NCBI GenBank assembly: GCA_025808875.1
Contig: CP075528.1
Coordinates: forward strand, 1,240,001 to 1,304,000
Direction of reading: 5' to 3'
DNA from: Enhydrobacter sp.
Lineage (GTDB): Bacteria; Pseudomonadota; Alphaproteobacteria; Reyranellales; Reyranellaceae
DNA length: 64,000 bases
Numbering within the stretch: the first letter of the stretch is position 1; each line of letters opens with the position of its first letter. Positions 16,818 through 24,883 of this stretch are shown piece after piece. The notes under the pieces are model-generated. The model saw only the letters and a list, made by a program, of their open reading frames with translations, did no database searches and was not told where the DNA came from. The translations under genes and the position numbers were made by a program.

Positions 16818-16939
16818 GTGGCCCACCCTTCGAGACGCAGGCCTTCGGCCTGCTCCTCAGGGTGAGGTGGGATTGCAGCAACACCATCACCTCACCCTGA
16901 GGAGCATCGCGCAGCGATGCGTCTCGAAGGGTGGGCCAC
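16818..16939. repeat. Palindromic repeat family C, copy 1
   Basis: Long, nearly perfect inverted repeat with arms GTGGCCCACCCTTCGAGACGC / GCGTCTCGAAGGGTGGGCCAC and inner arms CTCAGGGTGAGGTG / CACCTCACCCTGAG. It is a genome-type palindrome filling most of the gap upstream of the portal gene. A shorter relative is at 29831. Confidence 0.85.
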
Positions 16940-16970
16940 GGGTGTGTTCGTGTGGCTTCACGGCGCATCC

Positions 16971-17192
16971 TCATTGTCCCAGCAGCGTCTTGCGGGTCGT
17001 GAACGCCGGGGCGGTGACGCCCTGGCCGCCGGTCGGATTGGTGGCGCCGTAGCCGCCGGCCGCGGCGAAGCGCGCCCTGGTCTGCTCGGCCGCCCGACTC
17101 GCCGCCGGATCGACCGGCGACGGCGGGGGCGGCGGCGCCGGTGGCAGCGGCGGCACGTAGTAGGACGGAGACGGTGAACTGAAGATGCCCAT
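16971..17192 (-). CDS. Small phage protein upstream of the portal, 73 aa
   Basis: Pro-rich N-terminal half (PPLPPAPPPPPSPVDPA) followed by GYGATNPTGGQGVTAPAF and TRKTLLGQ. Short proteins ending in a TxARKTLLG-like tail are commonly encoded between terminase and portal in podovirus-like prophages; function unknown. It is the first gene after copy a of the three-copy regulatory element, so it probably heads the structural transcription unit. Confidence 0.75.
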   Translation of the reverse strand: MGIFSSPSPSYYVPPLPPAPPPPPSPVDPAASRAAEQTRARFAAAGGYGATNPTGGQGVTAPAFTTRKTLLGQ

Positions 17193-17227
17193 GGCGGGAA
17201 AGCTACGCGCATCGGCGACGACAATCG

Positions 17228-17292
17228 AATTTGGTCAAGCAGCTCGAAAAAACTGGTGGAGAATCAGCGGGCGATTCGCATTTCGTTGACCA
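17228..17292 (-). promoter_or_regulatory. Prophage 1 element copy a (TGGTCAA-N47-TTGACCA)
   Basis: Reading leftward: TGGTCAA (17292-17286), exactly 47 bp, then TTGACCAAATT (17238-17228), 35 bp before the 73-aa gene. The 47-bp interior is conserved with copies b and c, beginning CGAAA and ending GAGCTGC. Candidate phage promoter, operator or packaging signal. The rest of the 17193-17371 gap is unremarkable except a short CTCCCCCTGGCGGGGA palindrome near 17330. Confidence 0.75.
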
Positions 17293-17371
17293 TCGCGATC
17301 GACGGAGTGGACACGTCGGTTCAGGCCCCTCTCCCCCTGGCGGGGAAGAGGGACTCGAAAGGTAAGAACGA

Positions 17372-18175
17372 CTAGGCAAGCGGATCGTAGTCGACGATTG
17401 CCCTGCCGGCGCGCAGCGCGCGGGCCGGCTCGATGCCTGCCAGCGGGAGGCCGGTGACGACGAAGTAGCGCGTGGCGTCCATCAGATGGTCGTCCTTCTT
17501 CACCACAGCGCCCCTGTGGTCGCGACGATAGAGGCGGTATTCGGCCAGCCAGTGGCGCAGGGTCGAGAAGACCTTGAGGCGGCCGGAGGAGAGACGCTCC
17601 CAGGTCGCGTGGATGCCCGCCTCGACGCCGTTGCGGGCCAGCGCCAGATTGAGGCCGAGATCGAGATAGCCCTGCAGGAGCTGGAGGCCGTCGGCCTGGC
17701 CGCGGCCGCGCGCGGCGGGATCGATGGCGCCCGTCATCCAGGCGCCGCGCGCGCGGACCGCGGCGGCATGCACCGACGGCTCTGCCTGGCCGCGATAGTG
17801 CTCGGCATAGAGATAGACGCAGTCGCCGTCGCGGTCGTGTGCGCCCCACACCGCGGCGGTCCGGTTCCAGCCGACGTCGAGACCGTAGGCGCGCGGCCAC
17901 CAGCGCGGCAATTCGAAGGGCTTCACCGCGATCTCGCTTTCCGGCACGGGCCAGATGGCACCGGCCCCGAGCTGGGGCATTCCGCGCGCGCGGGCGTCGC
18001 GCTGGTGCGGCGGCAGGTTGCGGAACAGCTCACGCTTGTCGTTCTCGTCGAGATGCGGGGCGTCGTCCCAGGTGGCGGAGACGGTGAGCTTCGGAGTCGC
18101 CCGGCTCGTCGGCACGCGCTTCCTTTCCTCTCGCCCTGGCAGAGGAGCGGAACGAGGAGAAGGAGCGCTACTCAC
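17372..18175 (-). CDS. Terminase large subunit, nuclease part (prophage 1)
   Basis: 267 residues as the longest frame; a GTG at 18115 after AGAGGAAAGG gives 247 and starts closer to conserved sequence. It contains the RNase H-like nuclease domain: RAYGLDVGWNRTAAVWGAHD (first Asp), TGAIDPAARG (second) and KKDDHLMDATRYFV (third). It cuts concatemeric DNA during head filling. In most phages this domain is fused to the ATPase; here it is a separate gene starting at the ATPase stop, as in prophage 2. The extra N-terminal residues derive from a palindromic repeat. Confidence 0.88.
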   Translation of the reverse strand: MSSAPSPRSAPLPGREERKRVPTSRATPKLTVSATWDDAPHLDENDKRELFRNLPPHQRDARARGMPQLGAGAIWPVPESEIAVKPFELPRWWPRAYGLDVGWNRTAAVWGAHDRDGDCVYLYAEHYRGQAEPSVHAAAVRARGAWMTGAIDPAARGRGQADGLQLLQGYLDLGLNLALARNGVEAGIHATWERLSSGRLKVFSTLRHWLAEYRLYRRDHRGAVVKKDDHLMDATRYFVVTGLPLAGIEPARALRAGRAIVDYDPLA

Positions 18176-18935
18176 CCTCCACCACCAGCAGCTCGTCGCG
18201 GTCGCGCAGGAAGGCCATGACGACCTCGCTCATGCCGAGCAGCGGCGTGAAGGTGAGCATGACGATGCCCTTCGTGGTCATGGTGCGCACGAGGCACTCG
18301 GCGTAGACGGCGAGCGACGGCTCCTCGTCGAGCCAGATCACGTCCTGTTCGGTGCCCTCGAAGGCGGCGCTGCCCTGCTCGTAGGACTTCAGCTGCAGCA
18401 CCGATTCCCCGCCGCCGGCGTGGCGCACCATGAGCGTATCGACCAGATCGGCAATGCCGGGCCGCCACGACACGTCGCCGATGAGGTGCGCCGGGATCAG
18501 CCCGCTGCCCGACACCGCCTTGCGTCCGCTTCTGCGCGCCGGGCGCCCGCACAGCTTGGCCTGGACGATGTCGCGCACCGTGGTCATGGTCCTGCCCGCC
18601 GCCCAGGCGCGCACCGGCCGGTCGAACCGGCGGCCTTCCCACCAGTGGGGATACAACCCCGTGAGATGCAGGGTGGTCTCGTAGCCGCCGATGCCCTCGG
18701 TCTTGCCGATGCGGTTGGCGGCCAGCATCAGGCGCTCGCGATGCAGCGCGCCGCCGCGGAAGAATTCGAGGTGCTTGACGTAGAGCTCGCGGCGCAGCGG
18801 GCCCGAATCGGGATAGAACGACCCCAGCCTGCCGCCGCCGGCCGCGCATGTCGTGCCGACTGGCAGCCGCTCATGGAGTTGCGCGAACGCCTCGTCGGCG
18901 AAGCCGCGCACGATATCGATGGCGCTCTCCGTCAT
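18168..18935 (-). CDS. Terminase large subunit, ATPase part (prophage 1)
   Basis: 255 residues: the packaging motor ATPase. Walker A is LMLAANRIGKTEGIGGYET, Walker B/catalytic Glu is QDVIWLDEEPSLAVY, and GIVMLTFTPLLGM is the coupling motif. It ends just after that motif with TAG, so the nuclease is absent from this chain. The prophage 2 homolog at 49119 ends at the same place. It is intact at 255 residues in both copies, arguing for a functional two-subunit arrangement. Confidence 0.9.
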   Translation of the reverse strand: MTESAIDIVRGFADEAFAQLHERLPVGTTCAAGGGRLGSFYPDSGPLRRELYVKHLEFFRGGALHRERLMLAANRIGKTEGIGGYETTLHLTGLYPHWWEGRRFDRPVRAWAAGRTMTTVRDIVQAKLCGRPARRSGRKAVSGSGLIPAHLIGDVSWRPGIADLVDTLMVRHAGGGESVLQLKSYEQGSAAFEGTEQDVIWLDEEPSLAVYAECLVRTMTTKGIVMLTFTPLLGMSEVVMAFLRDRDELLVVEGE

Positions 18936-19113
18936 GGCCGGTTGCCATCGACAGAAGATGACCGACGCTCCCGTTTTCCGCGCAACGGCGTTACCCGAAA
19001 ACGACGGAAAACGGCAGCGACCCCGGCCTTACGTAAACGGCAGGTCGAACTGCAGCAGAAGAAGAAGCGCAGGGACATGGCGCGGACGCTACCGCCCGGT
19101 TTGCGCGATCGCC

Positions 19114-19182
19114 AATTTGGTCAACGAAACCGGAATCGCGCCTTGAATCTTCACGCTCTTTTGCGAGCTGCTTGACCAAATT
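19114..19182 (+). promoter_or_regulatory. Prophage 1 element copy b (TGGTCAA-N47-TTGACCA)
   Basis: AATTTGGTCAA (19114-19124), 47 bp, TTGACCAAATT (19172-19182): the outer 11 bp form a perfect inverted repeat. It lies in the 310-bp gap between the terminase ATPase gene (leftward) and the small-terminase candidate (rightward) and is oriented like copies a and c with respect to its downstream gene. No gene was seen in the remainder of the gap. Confidence 0.78.
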
Positions 19183-19245
19183 CGATTCGGCGCTTCGGCC
19201 GTGACATTCACGACGCTCTCGCTTCGACACCAATGGAGGGCAGTC

Positions 19246-19701
19246 ATGGCAAGCGACGCATTGTTCACCAGGGGCGGACCCGGCGGACCCGGCCGTCCGA
19301 AAGGGTGCCGCAACAAGGACACGCACTGGGCGATCGAGCTGCACAGCGCGCACGGCGCCGAGGCGGCGCAGAAGATCGCCGAGCGGATGAAGGCCGACGA
19401 TCCGGATGCCAGCGCGTTCATCGTCAGGCACGGCCCCAGGGCGCACGACGAGTCGCTGGTGCTCGACCTGCCCCAGGTACGCAGCGCCGAGGACGTGGTC
19501 GAGGCGAGCAACGAGATCGTGCAGGAGATGGGCCGCGGCGAGCTGACCATCGGCCGCGCCGACAAGGCGATGCGGGTGCTCGAGCGGCAGATGCGCATCG
19601 TCGCGGTGGCGAAGCTGCAGAAGGAAGTCGAGGAGCTGCGCGAGGTCGCGGCCGACTTCGTCAAGATGAAGCAGCTCTTCGAGGAGGCGAGCCGCAAATG
19701 A
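19246..19701 (+). CDS. Small terminase candidate (GRPKG-motif DNA-binding protein)
   Basis: 151 residues. Begins with a basic Gly-rich motif GGPGGPGRPKGCRNKD of the AT-hook-like kind found in DUF5681-type phage proteins, followed by a helical and coiled-coil body (VAKLQKEVEELREVAADFV). Start chosen at 19246 after GGAGGG. Divergent from the terminase ATPase, it is the best candidate for the DNA-recognition subunit; prophage 2 has a protein with a similar GPGRPRG motif next to its terminase. The role is inferred from context. Confidence 0.6.
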   Translation: MASDALFTRGGPGGPGRPKGCRNKDTHWAIELHSAHGAEAAQKIAERMKADDPDASAFIVRHGPRAHDESLVLDLPQVRSAEDVVEASNEIVQEMGRGELTIGRADKAMRVLERQMRIVAVAKLQKEVEELREVAADFVKMKQLFEEASRK

Positions 19702-20135
19702 TCCTCGCGCTGCAGCGGCAGGTGCGCCGGCTGCGGCAGGCGCTCATGGTCGACGCGCCGCGCGACAGCCGCCGCGTCATCGTCGCCTATGCCGTCGCCG
19801 TGGCCGCCGCGGCGGCCGGGCACCACGGACTGCGGACGATGGTGGAGCAGGTGCATGCGGAGCGTGCGTCAATCCAGGCGCAAGCGGCGCCGGCGAGTCC
19901 GGCCGCCGAAGAGCCGTGGAGCCGGCGGCCTGAACAGCCGCCACCACCCGTGGCGACCGCGCCGCCCGGTGAGCCGAGCGTGGTGTCACCGGAGCCTGCC
20001 AAGCCTCCTTCGCTGTGGCCGGAACAGCCTCATCGCGACGCCTGGATGGAGAAGGCGCGATGGCGGCCGCGCGGGGAGCCCGAGCGCTATCCCGATCCAC
20101 CGAACGAGGCGACCAATATGGATGACCCGTTCTGA
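19698..20135 (+). CDS. Pro-rich single-pass membrane protein, 145 aa
   Basis: Not recognised. Starts with ATGA overlap on the small-terminase candidate. Basic N-terminus, one membrane segment (VIVAYAVAVAAAAAGHHGL, residues about 28-46), then a long Pro/Ala/Glu-rich tail ending in MDDPF. The coupled start indicates an operon of two genes; a phage origin is likely but no function can be given. Confidence 0.7.
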   Translation: MILALQRQVRRLRQALMVDAPRDSRRVIVAYAVAVAAAAAGHHGLRTMVEQVHAERASIQAQAAPASPAAEEPWSRRPEQPPPPVATAPPGEPSVVSPEPAKPPSLWPEQPHRDAWMEKARWRPRGEPERYPDPPNEATNMDDPF

Positions 20136-20211
20136 CTTTGCTGCTGAAAAACCCTACGCCGGCGAACCACGTTGTCAGCATGAAAGGCAGGTAGTGGGCC
20201 TAATTTGAGGA

Positions 20212-20394
20212 TTAGCCTTCGTATTTCACGGTGATGGTCCAGTCCGTCTTTTCGAAGACGTTTTGACCATCCTGATGTCCGACTCTAGTAGGTGGGCCAC
20301 TGTAGATGACCTTTACGTGAGGGTTGGCAACCTTCCATTCCTCAGCCTGTCTGTGGACGTCTGCCAGTGAGCCAGTGAACGTGACTTCTTTCAT
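20212..20394 (-). CDS. Hypothetical small protein, 60 aa
   Basis: Begins MKEVTFTGSLADVHRQAEEW and ends with a beta strand WTITVKYEG. Probably a small alpha-beta protein. It marks the start of the lower-GC cargo block. Not recognised; the longer open frame upstream has shadow-like composition. The 254-bp gap to the next gene (20395-20648) shows nothing distinctive. Confidence 0.6.
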   Translation of the reverse strand: MKEVTFTGSLADVHRQAEEWKVANPHVKVIYSGPPTRVGHQDGQNVFEKTDWTITVKYEG

Positions 20395-20648
20395 GCACGA
20401 CTCCGTTGCTTTCGCTCCGTAACGATGGCTGCCCGCATCCTGTCGAGTGGCGAGCGTAGCCCCGGGGTGGTTCCTGTGGGATCCCGATCTGCGGTCCCTT
20501 GGCTTTCGGCTGCCGAAGGCGCTGCTGTAGGCTGGCAGAGTGGGCCAGTGACCCGTCGCATCCTGCATTTCGGCTCACTCTCGATAGCAAGTGACTCCGG
20601 TTTCCACCTTGATCCGCGCGACCATGCGGACGAGGATGGACCAGCCCA

Positions 20649-21371
20649 ATGGAACTACGCGACCAGATACTTACTGAGATTCGACGGCTAGCGGAAGCGA
20701 ATGGGGGCCGCCCTCCAGGGCGAGACAAGTTTGAGCAGGCAACTGGAATAAAATACGCCCAATGGAGCGGCGTGTTCTGGGCGAGGTGGGGCGACGCGCT
20801 AGCTGAAGCTGGCTTCAAGCCCAACACGCTCAATCCCCGACATGATACCGAGGCCATACTTTCAAAGCTGGTCGATGTCGTCCGGCACTATGCCAGGTGG
20901 CCCACGTGGGCGGAGATGCGCCTGTACCGCCAGCGCGATCCTTCCTTTCCCACTGACAAGACAATAGCGCGCCACTTTCCGGGGCGTCCGCGAATGCTAG
21001 AAGCGCTCAAGCGACGTGCATCAGAGGATGCATCTACAGCGGACATACTTCCGCTTCTGCCGGCGCAAGTTCTCTCGGGGCCCTCGGAAGATGACAGTAG
21101 AGGAAAGGCACTTGCCGAGGGCTGGGTCTATCTCATCAAGTCGGGTAGTCACTACAAGATCGGCCGAGGCGAAAACCTGGAGCGGCGTGTAAAGGAAATC
21201 CGCGTGGCTCTCCCCGAGACGGGAACGCTCGTCCATGCCATTCGGACCGACGATCCGGCTGGGATCGAGAACTATTGGCACAGGCGCTTCGCCTCGCAAC
21301 GGGCTAATGGCGAGTGGTTCCGGCTCAGTTCGGTCGATGTAACCGCGTTCAAACGACGGAAGTTCCAGTGA
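20649..21371 (+). CDS. GIY-YIG (T5orf172/MUG113-type) nuclease-domain protein
   Basis: 240 residues. N-terminal two thirds contain repeated helical units of the homing-endonuclease-associated kind (GGRPPGRDKFEQATGI; RWPTWAEMRLYRQRDPSFP). The C-terminal third is a T5orf172-type GIY-YIG domain: GWVYLIKSGSHYKIGRG with ERRVKEIR, the central NYWHRRFASQR and the Glu of NGEWFRL. This suggests DNA recognition plus cleavage. It is the first gene of a three-gene operon; its stop overlaps the next start (GTGA). Confidence 0.82.
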   Translation: MELRDQILTEIRRLAEANGGRPPGRDKFEQATGIKYAQWSGVFWARWGDALAEAGFKPNTLNPRHDTEAILSKLVDVVRHYARWPTWAEMRLYRQRDPSFPTDKTIARHFPGRPRMLEALKRRASEDASTADILPLLPAQVLSGPSEDDSRGKALAEGWVYLIKSGSHYKIGRGENLERRVKEIRVALPETGTLVHAIRTDDPAGIENYWHRRFASQRANGEWFRLSSVDVTAFKRRKFQ

Positions 21372-21907
21372 CTCAAACACTCGATCCTCAGCTTGAAGAA
21401 TTGATCAAGTACTTCGACTCAGCGGAGCGCTTGCAGCTCGTCGCGACGCGCATAGGGCTTGCGCTTTGGCAACTCCAGGATCTCGAAGCATCCTCTGCCA
21501 TGTGCTTCGCGATGGTGGCCAAGGCGACGAAGGGGATGGGCATTGCAACAGGTTACGCTTTGCTCAAGGAGGCACGGAGCAAGACCTTCGGCCCAACTAT
21601 CGAACAGCTAGCCAAGCACGGCATATTGTCGCCTGAGCTAGTGAGGCGTTTCGATGCGTTGCGTGAGGAGCGCAACTGGCTTGTGCATCGTTCACAAGAC
21701 GATAGCCGCGGTGCCGTTCACAACGATCAAGCGATGCGGAAGCTCGTTCTACGGCTGGAGAGCATGAAGAAGGAAGCGCTCGCTCTTCACCAGGCGCTTC
21801 AGGAAATAGCTATGCGCCACGCGACCAAGCACGGCATATCGCGCGAGGAGATAATGGCGAGGGCCAACAAGACCCTAGCCGAGTGGCGGTCGGGACAGGT
21901 GGGGTAG
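21368..21907 (+). CDS. HEPN-like protein in operon with GIY-YIG gene
   Basis: 179 residues from the GTG that overlaps the preceding stop. Largely helical; LREERNWLVHRSQDD contains the Rx4H pattern (Arg-Asn-Trp-Leu-Val-His) that defines the active site of HEPN ribonucleases, followed by a polar segment. N-terminal helices LVATRIGLALWQLQDLEA fit the HEPN four-helix scaffold. RNase activity is inferred from the motif only. Close coupling with a nuclease-domain gene resembles a toxin or defence operon. Confidence 0.6.
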   Translation: MTQTLDPQLEELIKYFDSAERLQLVATRIGLALWQLQDLEASSAMCFAMVAKATKGMGIATGYALLKEARSKTFGPTIEQLAKHGILSPELVRRFDALREERNWLVHRSQDDSRGAVHNDQAMRKLVLRLESMKKEALALHQALQEIAMRHATKHGISREEIMARANKTLAEWRSGQVG

Positions 21908-21957
21908 TTCGCCTGTGCAATACTTTCCCGAGTGGTTCTTGGTATCCTATTGGTCCG

Positions 21958-22674
21958 ATGATCGCCCGGCCTCAAGCGCTGACGCTCGATGAAGTGCACG
22001 GTTATGTAAATCGACTCCGAGTCGAAACCATCGGCCAACCCCATTGGCTCATCGGAAAGCAAGCGTTCGAATATGGCGAGGAGACGGTGCGCGTGGTCGC
22101 TGTTCTCAAGGTGATTCGTGCCGCACAGGGTCTTACCGCTTTGGAGACGCTCTTACGAGCCGGTCTGTTCATCGACTTCGGGGCGGCAATTCGGTGTCTC
22201 TATGACGCGGTTGCGGAAGCCTACTTTCTCATGGAGGAGTATCCGAGGTCGTCGCCCAACGTGGAACGGTTTGTGAAGTCCTTCTTTGATTCGCACATCA
22301 ACGGCTACTTGGACGCTAAGAACACAGTGCCGTCCCAGAAGATCAGGGCTGCATATGTGCGCTGTATCGCGGGCGGACCACACGAACGTGCTCGCGTTTC
22401 TGCCGAGCGAATCTTCAAGACCTTCTCAGGCTACATTCACGCGAACTATGCCCATATCATGGAAATCTACAACGGCGGCGAGGATGACTTTTACCTTCGC
22501 GGCGTCCCATCAGTCGAGCAGAGGGCGAAACGGTGGCCGCAGATCGACTACGCCGCGGATGCGGTCCTCCACGCAGCGGCGTTCATCGCCAAGAAGATTG
22601 GAATGACCGAGTTCTACAAAGAGCTCGTTCCAGTGCTTATCGAGAATGACCGTCGCCTCCACAGCCAAACATAA
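21958..22674 (+). CDS. Hypothetical helical protein, third gene of the GIY-YIG/HEPN operon
   Basis: 238 residues from the ATG at 21958. Mostly helical, with ETLLRAGLFIDFGAAIRCLY and FKTFSGYIHANYAHIMEIY, reminiscent of DUF5677-like proteins, but this is not certain. No signal peptide or obvious catalytic motif. Spacing of 50 bp from the HEPN-like gene on the same strand makes co-transcription likely. Confidence 0.6.
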   Translation: MIARPQALTLDEVHGYVNRLRVETIGQPHWLIGKQAFEYGEETVRVVAVLKVIRAAQGLTALETLLRAGLFIDFGAAIRCLYDAVAEAYFLMEEYPRSSPNVERFVKSFFDSHINGYLDAKNTVPSQKIRAAYVRCIAGGPHERARVSAERIFKTFSGYIHANYAHIMEIYNGGEDDFYLRGVPSVEQRAKRWPQIDYAADAVLHAAAFIAKKIGMTEFYKELVPVLIENDRRLHSQT

Positions 22675-22714
22675 GCCCCCAACGGCTGAACCACGCCGTG
22701 ACTTCATCATGACC

Positions 22715-23638
22715 CTACGGGAACTTTGCCGCCTCACCGACCAACAGGATGTTGCTCGCCGACATATGCAGAGCGTAGCGCGCGAGATAGGCGCGCACCG
22801 GCTCGGCGTTCGGCGCGGTGCCATGCGGGCCGGCTTCGTTACGGACACCGGGCAGGCCTGTCTTCATCATCGCCACGTACGCGGTCAGCCCTTCCTCCAG
22901 CCACGCGGGAAAGAGCCCATTTTTGACCGCGACCTTGATCAGGTCCGAGGCCCGTGCGCCTTTTTCGTAAGGCCACTTCTTGGCCGTACAGATCGCCTTG
23001 AGCGTTGATTCAAAGGCCTTACCCGCCTCGGTGATCGCCTGCGGATGTTCTCCCCTTCGGTAGTGCGTGTGAGCATCTCGGAACTGCCTGTCGGCTTCCT
23101 CGAAGCCCTTCCCGCTCAACAATCTCAGAGCCGGCTTGACCATCTCCTCGTGAGCGACGGTCGAATCCATCCGAAAGAGTTTTCCATCCTCACACTGGTA
23201 GCCGACTCCGGCAATACGAAAGCGGGTATTGAGTTCATCGATCAAGTGCTGCTGATTGCCAGAGTTCGTACGAGTTCGGTGAATGAAAGTCATCACGATC
23301 TCGATCAGATCGAGTCGTTGATCATGATTGGCCGCATTCATGAAGAAGTCAGTTGCACGATAAGCGGCTTCATCGTGCTCGTAGCCCCCGGGCCAACGAA
23401 GCATGCCATGTTCGCGCTGGAAGACCTGTTCGATGGTCGTCCAAAGCTCGTCACCGCCGTACCAGTACTTCCCCGCGTCATCGAGTTTGTACCGATGATG
23501 GAGGATCAGGGCGTCGTTCCATATCAAGACGATCTGCCCGAGCAGGGTGCCGGGCAGAGAATCATAGTTGTACACCTCGGGTTGGCCCGCGCGAGCTTCG
23601 CGGTCACGTCGTCGGGTGAATGTCTCCCAGATCGGCAT
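22715..23638 (-). CDS. STM4504/CBY_0614-family protein with AbiJ-like N-terminus and HEPN C-terminus
   Basis: 307 residues. N-terminus MPIWETFTRRRDREARAGQP and VYNYDSLPGTLLGQIVLIWN match the AbiJ-NTD4-type start of the STM4504/CBY_0614 family. The C-terminal half is an Abi_C-type HEPN domain: ITEAGKAFESTLKAICTAK, then GVRNEAGPHG with Arg-x5-His. Related domains occur in abortive-infection proteins. It is convergent with the GIY-YIG operon. The anti-phage role is inferred from domain relationships and cargo position. Confidence 0.75.
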   Translation of the reverse strand: MPIWETFTRRRDREARAGQPEVYNYDSLPGTLLGQIVLIWNDALILHHRYKLDDAGKYWYGGDELWTTIEQVFQREHGMLRWPGGYEHDEAAYRATDFFMNAANHDQRLDLIEIVMTFIHRTRTNSGNQQHLIDELNTRFRIAGVGYQCEDGKLFRMDSTVAHEEMVKPALRLLSGKGFEEADRQFRDAHTHYRRGEHPQAITEAGKAFESTLKAICTAKKWPYEKGARASDLIKVAVKNGLFPAWLEEGLTAYVAMMKTGLPGVRNEAGPHGTAPNAEPVRAYLARYALHMSASNILLVGEAAKFP

Positions 23639-23713
23639 ATGAGCAAATATACTCGGTCAGCCAGAGGATATCGCCTGCCCACGTTCGTTGGCGCACGTCG
23701 TGAACGCTGATTT

Positions 23714-24457
23714 TTGATTGCCTCACCCAAGGAACTTTGGAAGCGGCCCGACTTGGCAGGCGTATTGGACCGCACCTATGATCGGTATGTGCGAGTTCCG
23801 GAACCCAACCCGACGGCAAGGTGGAAGCTTCGCATCCAAATGGTGCCAAAGCCGCTTTGGCGCATGAACTTGCGATCCAAGGATGGGCTCGGTCCGCATC
23901 GATGGAAGCGATTCCGCACTGACCTCCTCGAAAAACACGGGTCGAGGTGTGCGATCTGCGAAAGCACGGACCGCCCAGAAGGCCACGAGATCTGGAAGTA
24001 TGAGGAGCGGCGTGGGACCAGCGTCGCCAGATTGCTCGGGGTGGAGATCAGGTGCGGAAATTGCCATGCGGTTCATCACTGGGGATTAACCAACCTGGAG
24101 TTGCTCGGCACATTGGAGGGTGAACTGGAACTCCGGCAGTTGGTCCAACATGCCTGTAGGATCAATCAATGTAATGAGCACGACTTTCGCCAACATGCTG
24201 ACGCAGCCAAGTTGGAGTGGCATCGCCGGTCCGCTCTCAAGTGGCGACTCGACTGGAGTGACTATCGGGAATCCGTGCGGGATGCCAAGTCTGCTCGGGT
24301 CGGGCGGGAGATGCTGGCAGAGAGGCGGGAGAAAGCGAGGCGGGAGGCCATCGCCTTGGAGCAACGGAACATCGCGTTAGGTGGCGGCAGGTACATCGAT
24401 TTTGACGGCGACGGGCCGCCCGAAGCTTGGTCGCCTCCCCGCCGTCACGCGCGCTGA
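23714..24457 (+). CDS. HNH-type zinc-binding protein
   Basis: 247 residues, TTG start. A zinc-ribbon HNH-like core: HGSRCAICESTDRPEGHEIW (Cys-x2-Cys then His) and VEIRCGNCHAVHHWG (Cys-x2-Cys then His-His). The rest is Arg/Lys/Glu-rich helix, ending DGDGPPEAW. HNH domains nick or cut nucleic acid; catalytic competence is unproven. Start is uncertain because several TTG codons are available. Confidence 0.62.
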   Translation: MIASPKELWKRPDLAGVLDRTYDRYVRVPEPNPTARWKLRIQMVPKPLWRMNLRSKDGLGPHRWKRFRTDLLEKHGSRCAICESTDRPEGHEIWKYEERRGTSVARLLGVEIRCGNCHAVHHWGLTNLELLGTLEGELELRQLVQHACRINQCNEHDFRQHADAAKLEWHRRSALKWRLDWSDYRESVRDAKSARVGREMLAERREKARREAIALEQRNIALGGGRYIDFDGDGPPEAWSPPRRHAR

Positions 24458-24520
24458 CGGAAGAATCCCAGCTATAGGGACAATCTAAGACTACGGTCGT
24501 GCGTCAAACCCTCGCTGGTG

Positions 24521-24880
24521 TCACCGGCAAGGATACAGGACGACTAGTGCGAACGTCACAGCCATGGTCGCGGAGTTGTTTGAGACCTCGTTGGGATGTT
24601 CCACGAGGTACTTCACCACGCTATCAACCAACTGCTGTGGCTGGACGCCCTTGGGCACTTTGTAGGGGCAGTAGTCGGCGCTGGTTGGTCTCCCGCGCAC
24701 GTTGTTGTCGATGCCCATAATGTAGCCTGCACAATAGCCGTCGCTCCATTTGTCGTGCCTGTTCGTGCAAACGCCGAGCAGTTCCTTGGCGCTCAACAAG
24801 CCGAACCAATCTGCTGCGGACGTTGGATGCACATTCAGCGTCAACAAAAGACCTACCGACAAGAGATTGCTGAACTTCAT
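24521..24880 (-). CDS. Rap1a/Tai-family secreted protein
   Basis: 119 residues with a signal peptide (cleavage after HPTSA). The mature part has the family pattern: LLGVCTNRHDKWSDGYCAGYI, Cys in DYCPYKVPKGVQPQQLVDSV, VKYLVEHPNEV, and a C-terminal Cys in LYPCR. Founding members are immunity proteins against type VI amidase effectors of the Ssp/Tae4 kind, but many homologs are orphans. No effector gene is adjacent. It ends 4 bp from the DUF4238 gene and is likely co-transcribed. Confidence 0.75.
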   Translation of the reverse strand: MKFSNLLSVGLLLTLNVHPTSAADWFGLLSAKELLGVCTNRHDKWSDGYCAGYIMGIDNNVRGRPTSADYCPYKVPKGVQPQQLVDSVVKYLVEHPNEVSNNSATMAVTFALVVLYPCR

Positions 24881-24883
24881 CGT

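Noticed and set aside
17372..18935. Frameshifted terminase or programmed slip
   Set aside because: Prophage 2 has the same split but in the opposite relative frame, with an ATGA start overlap.
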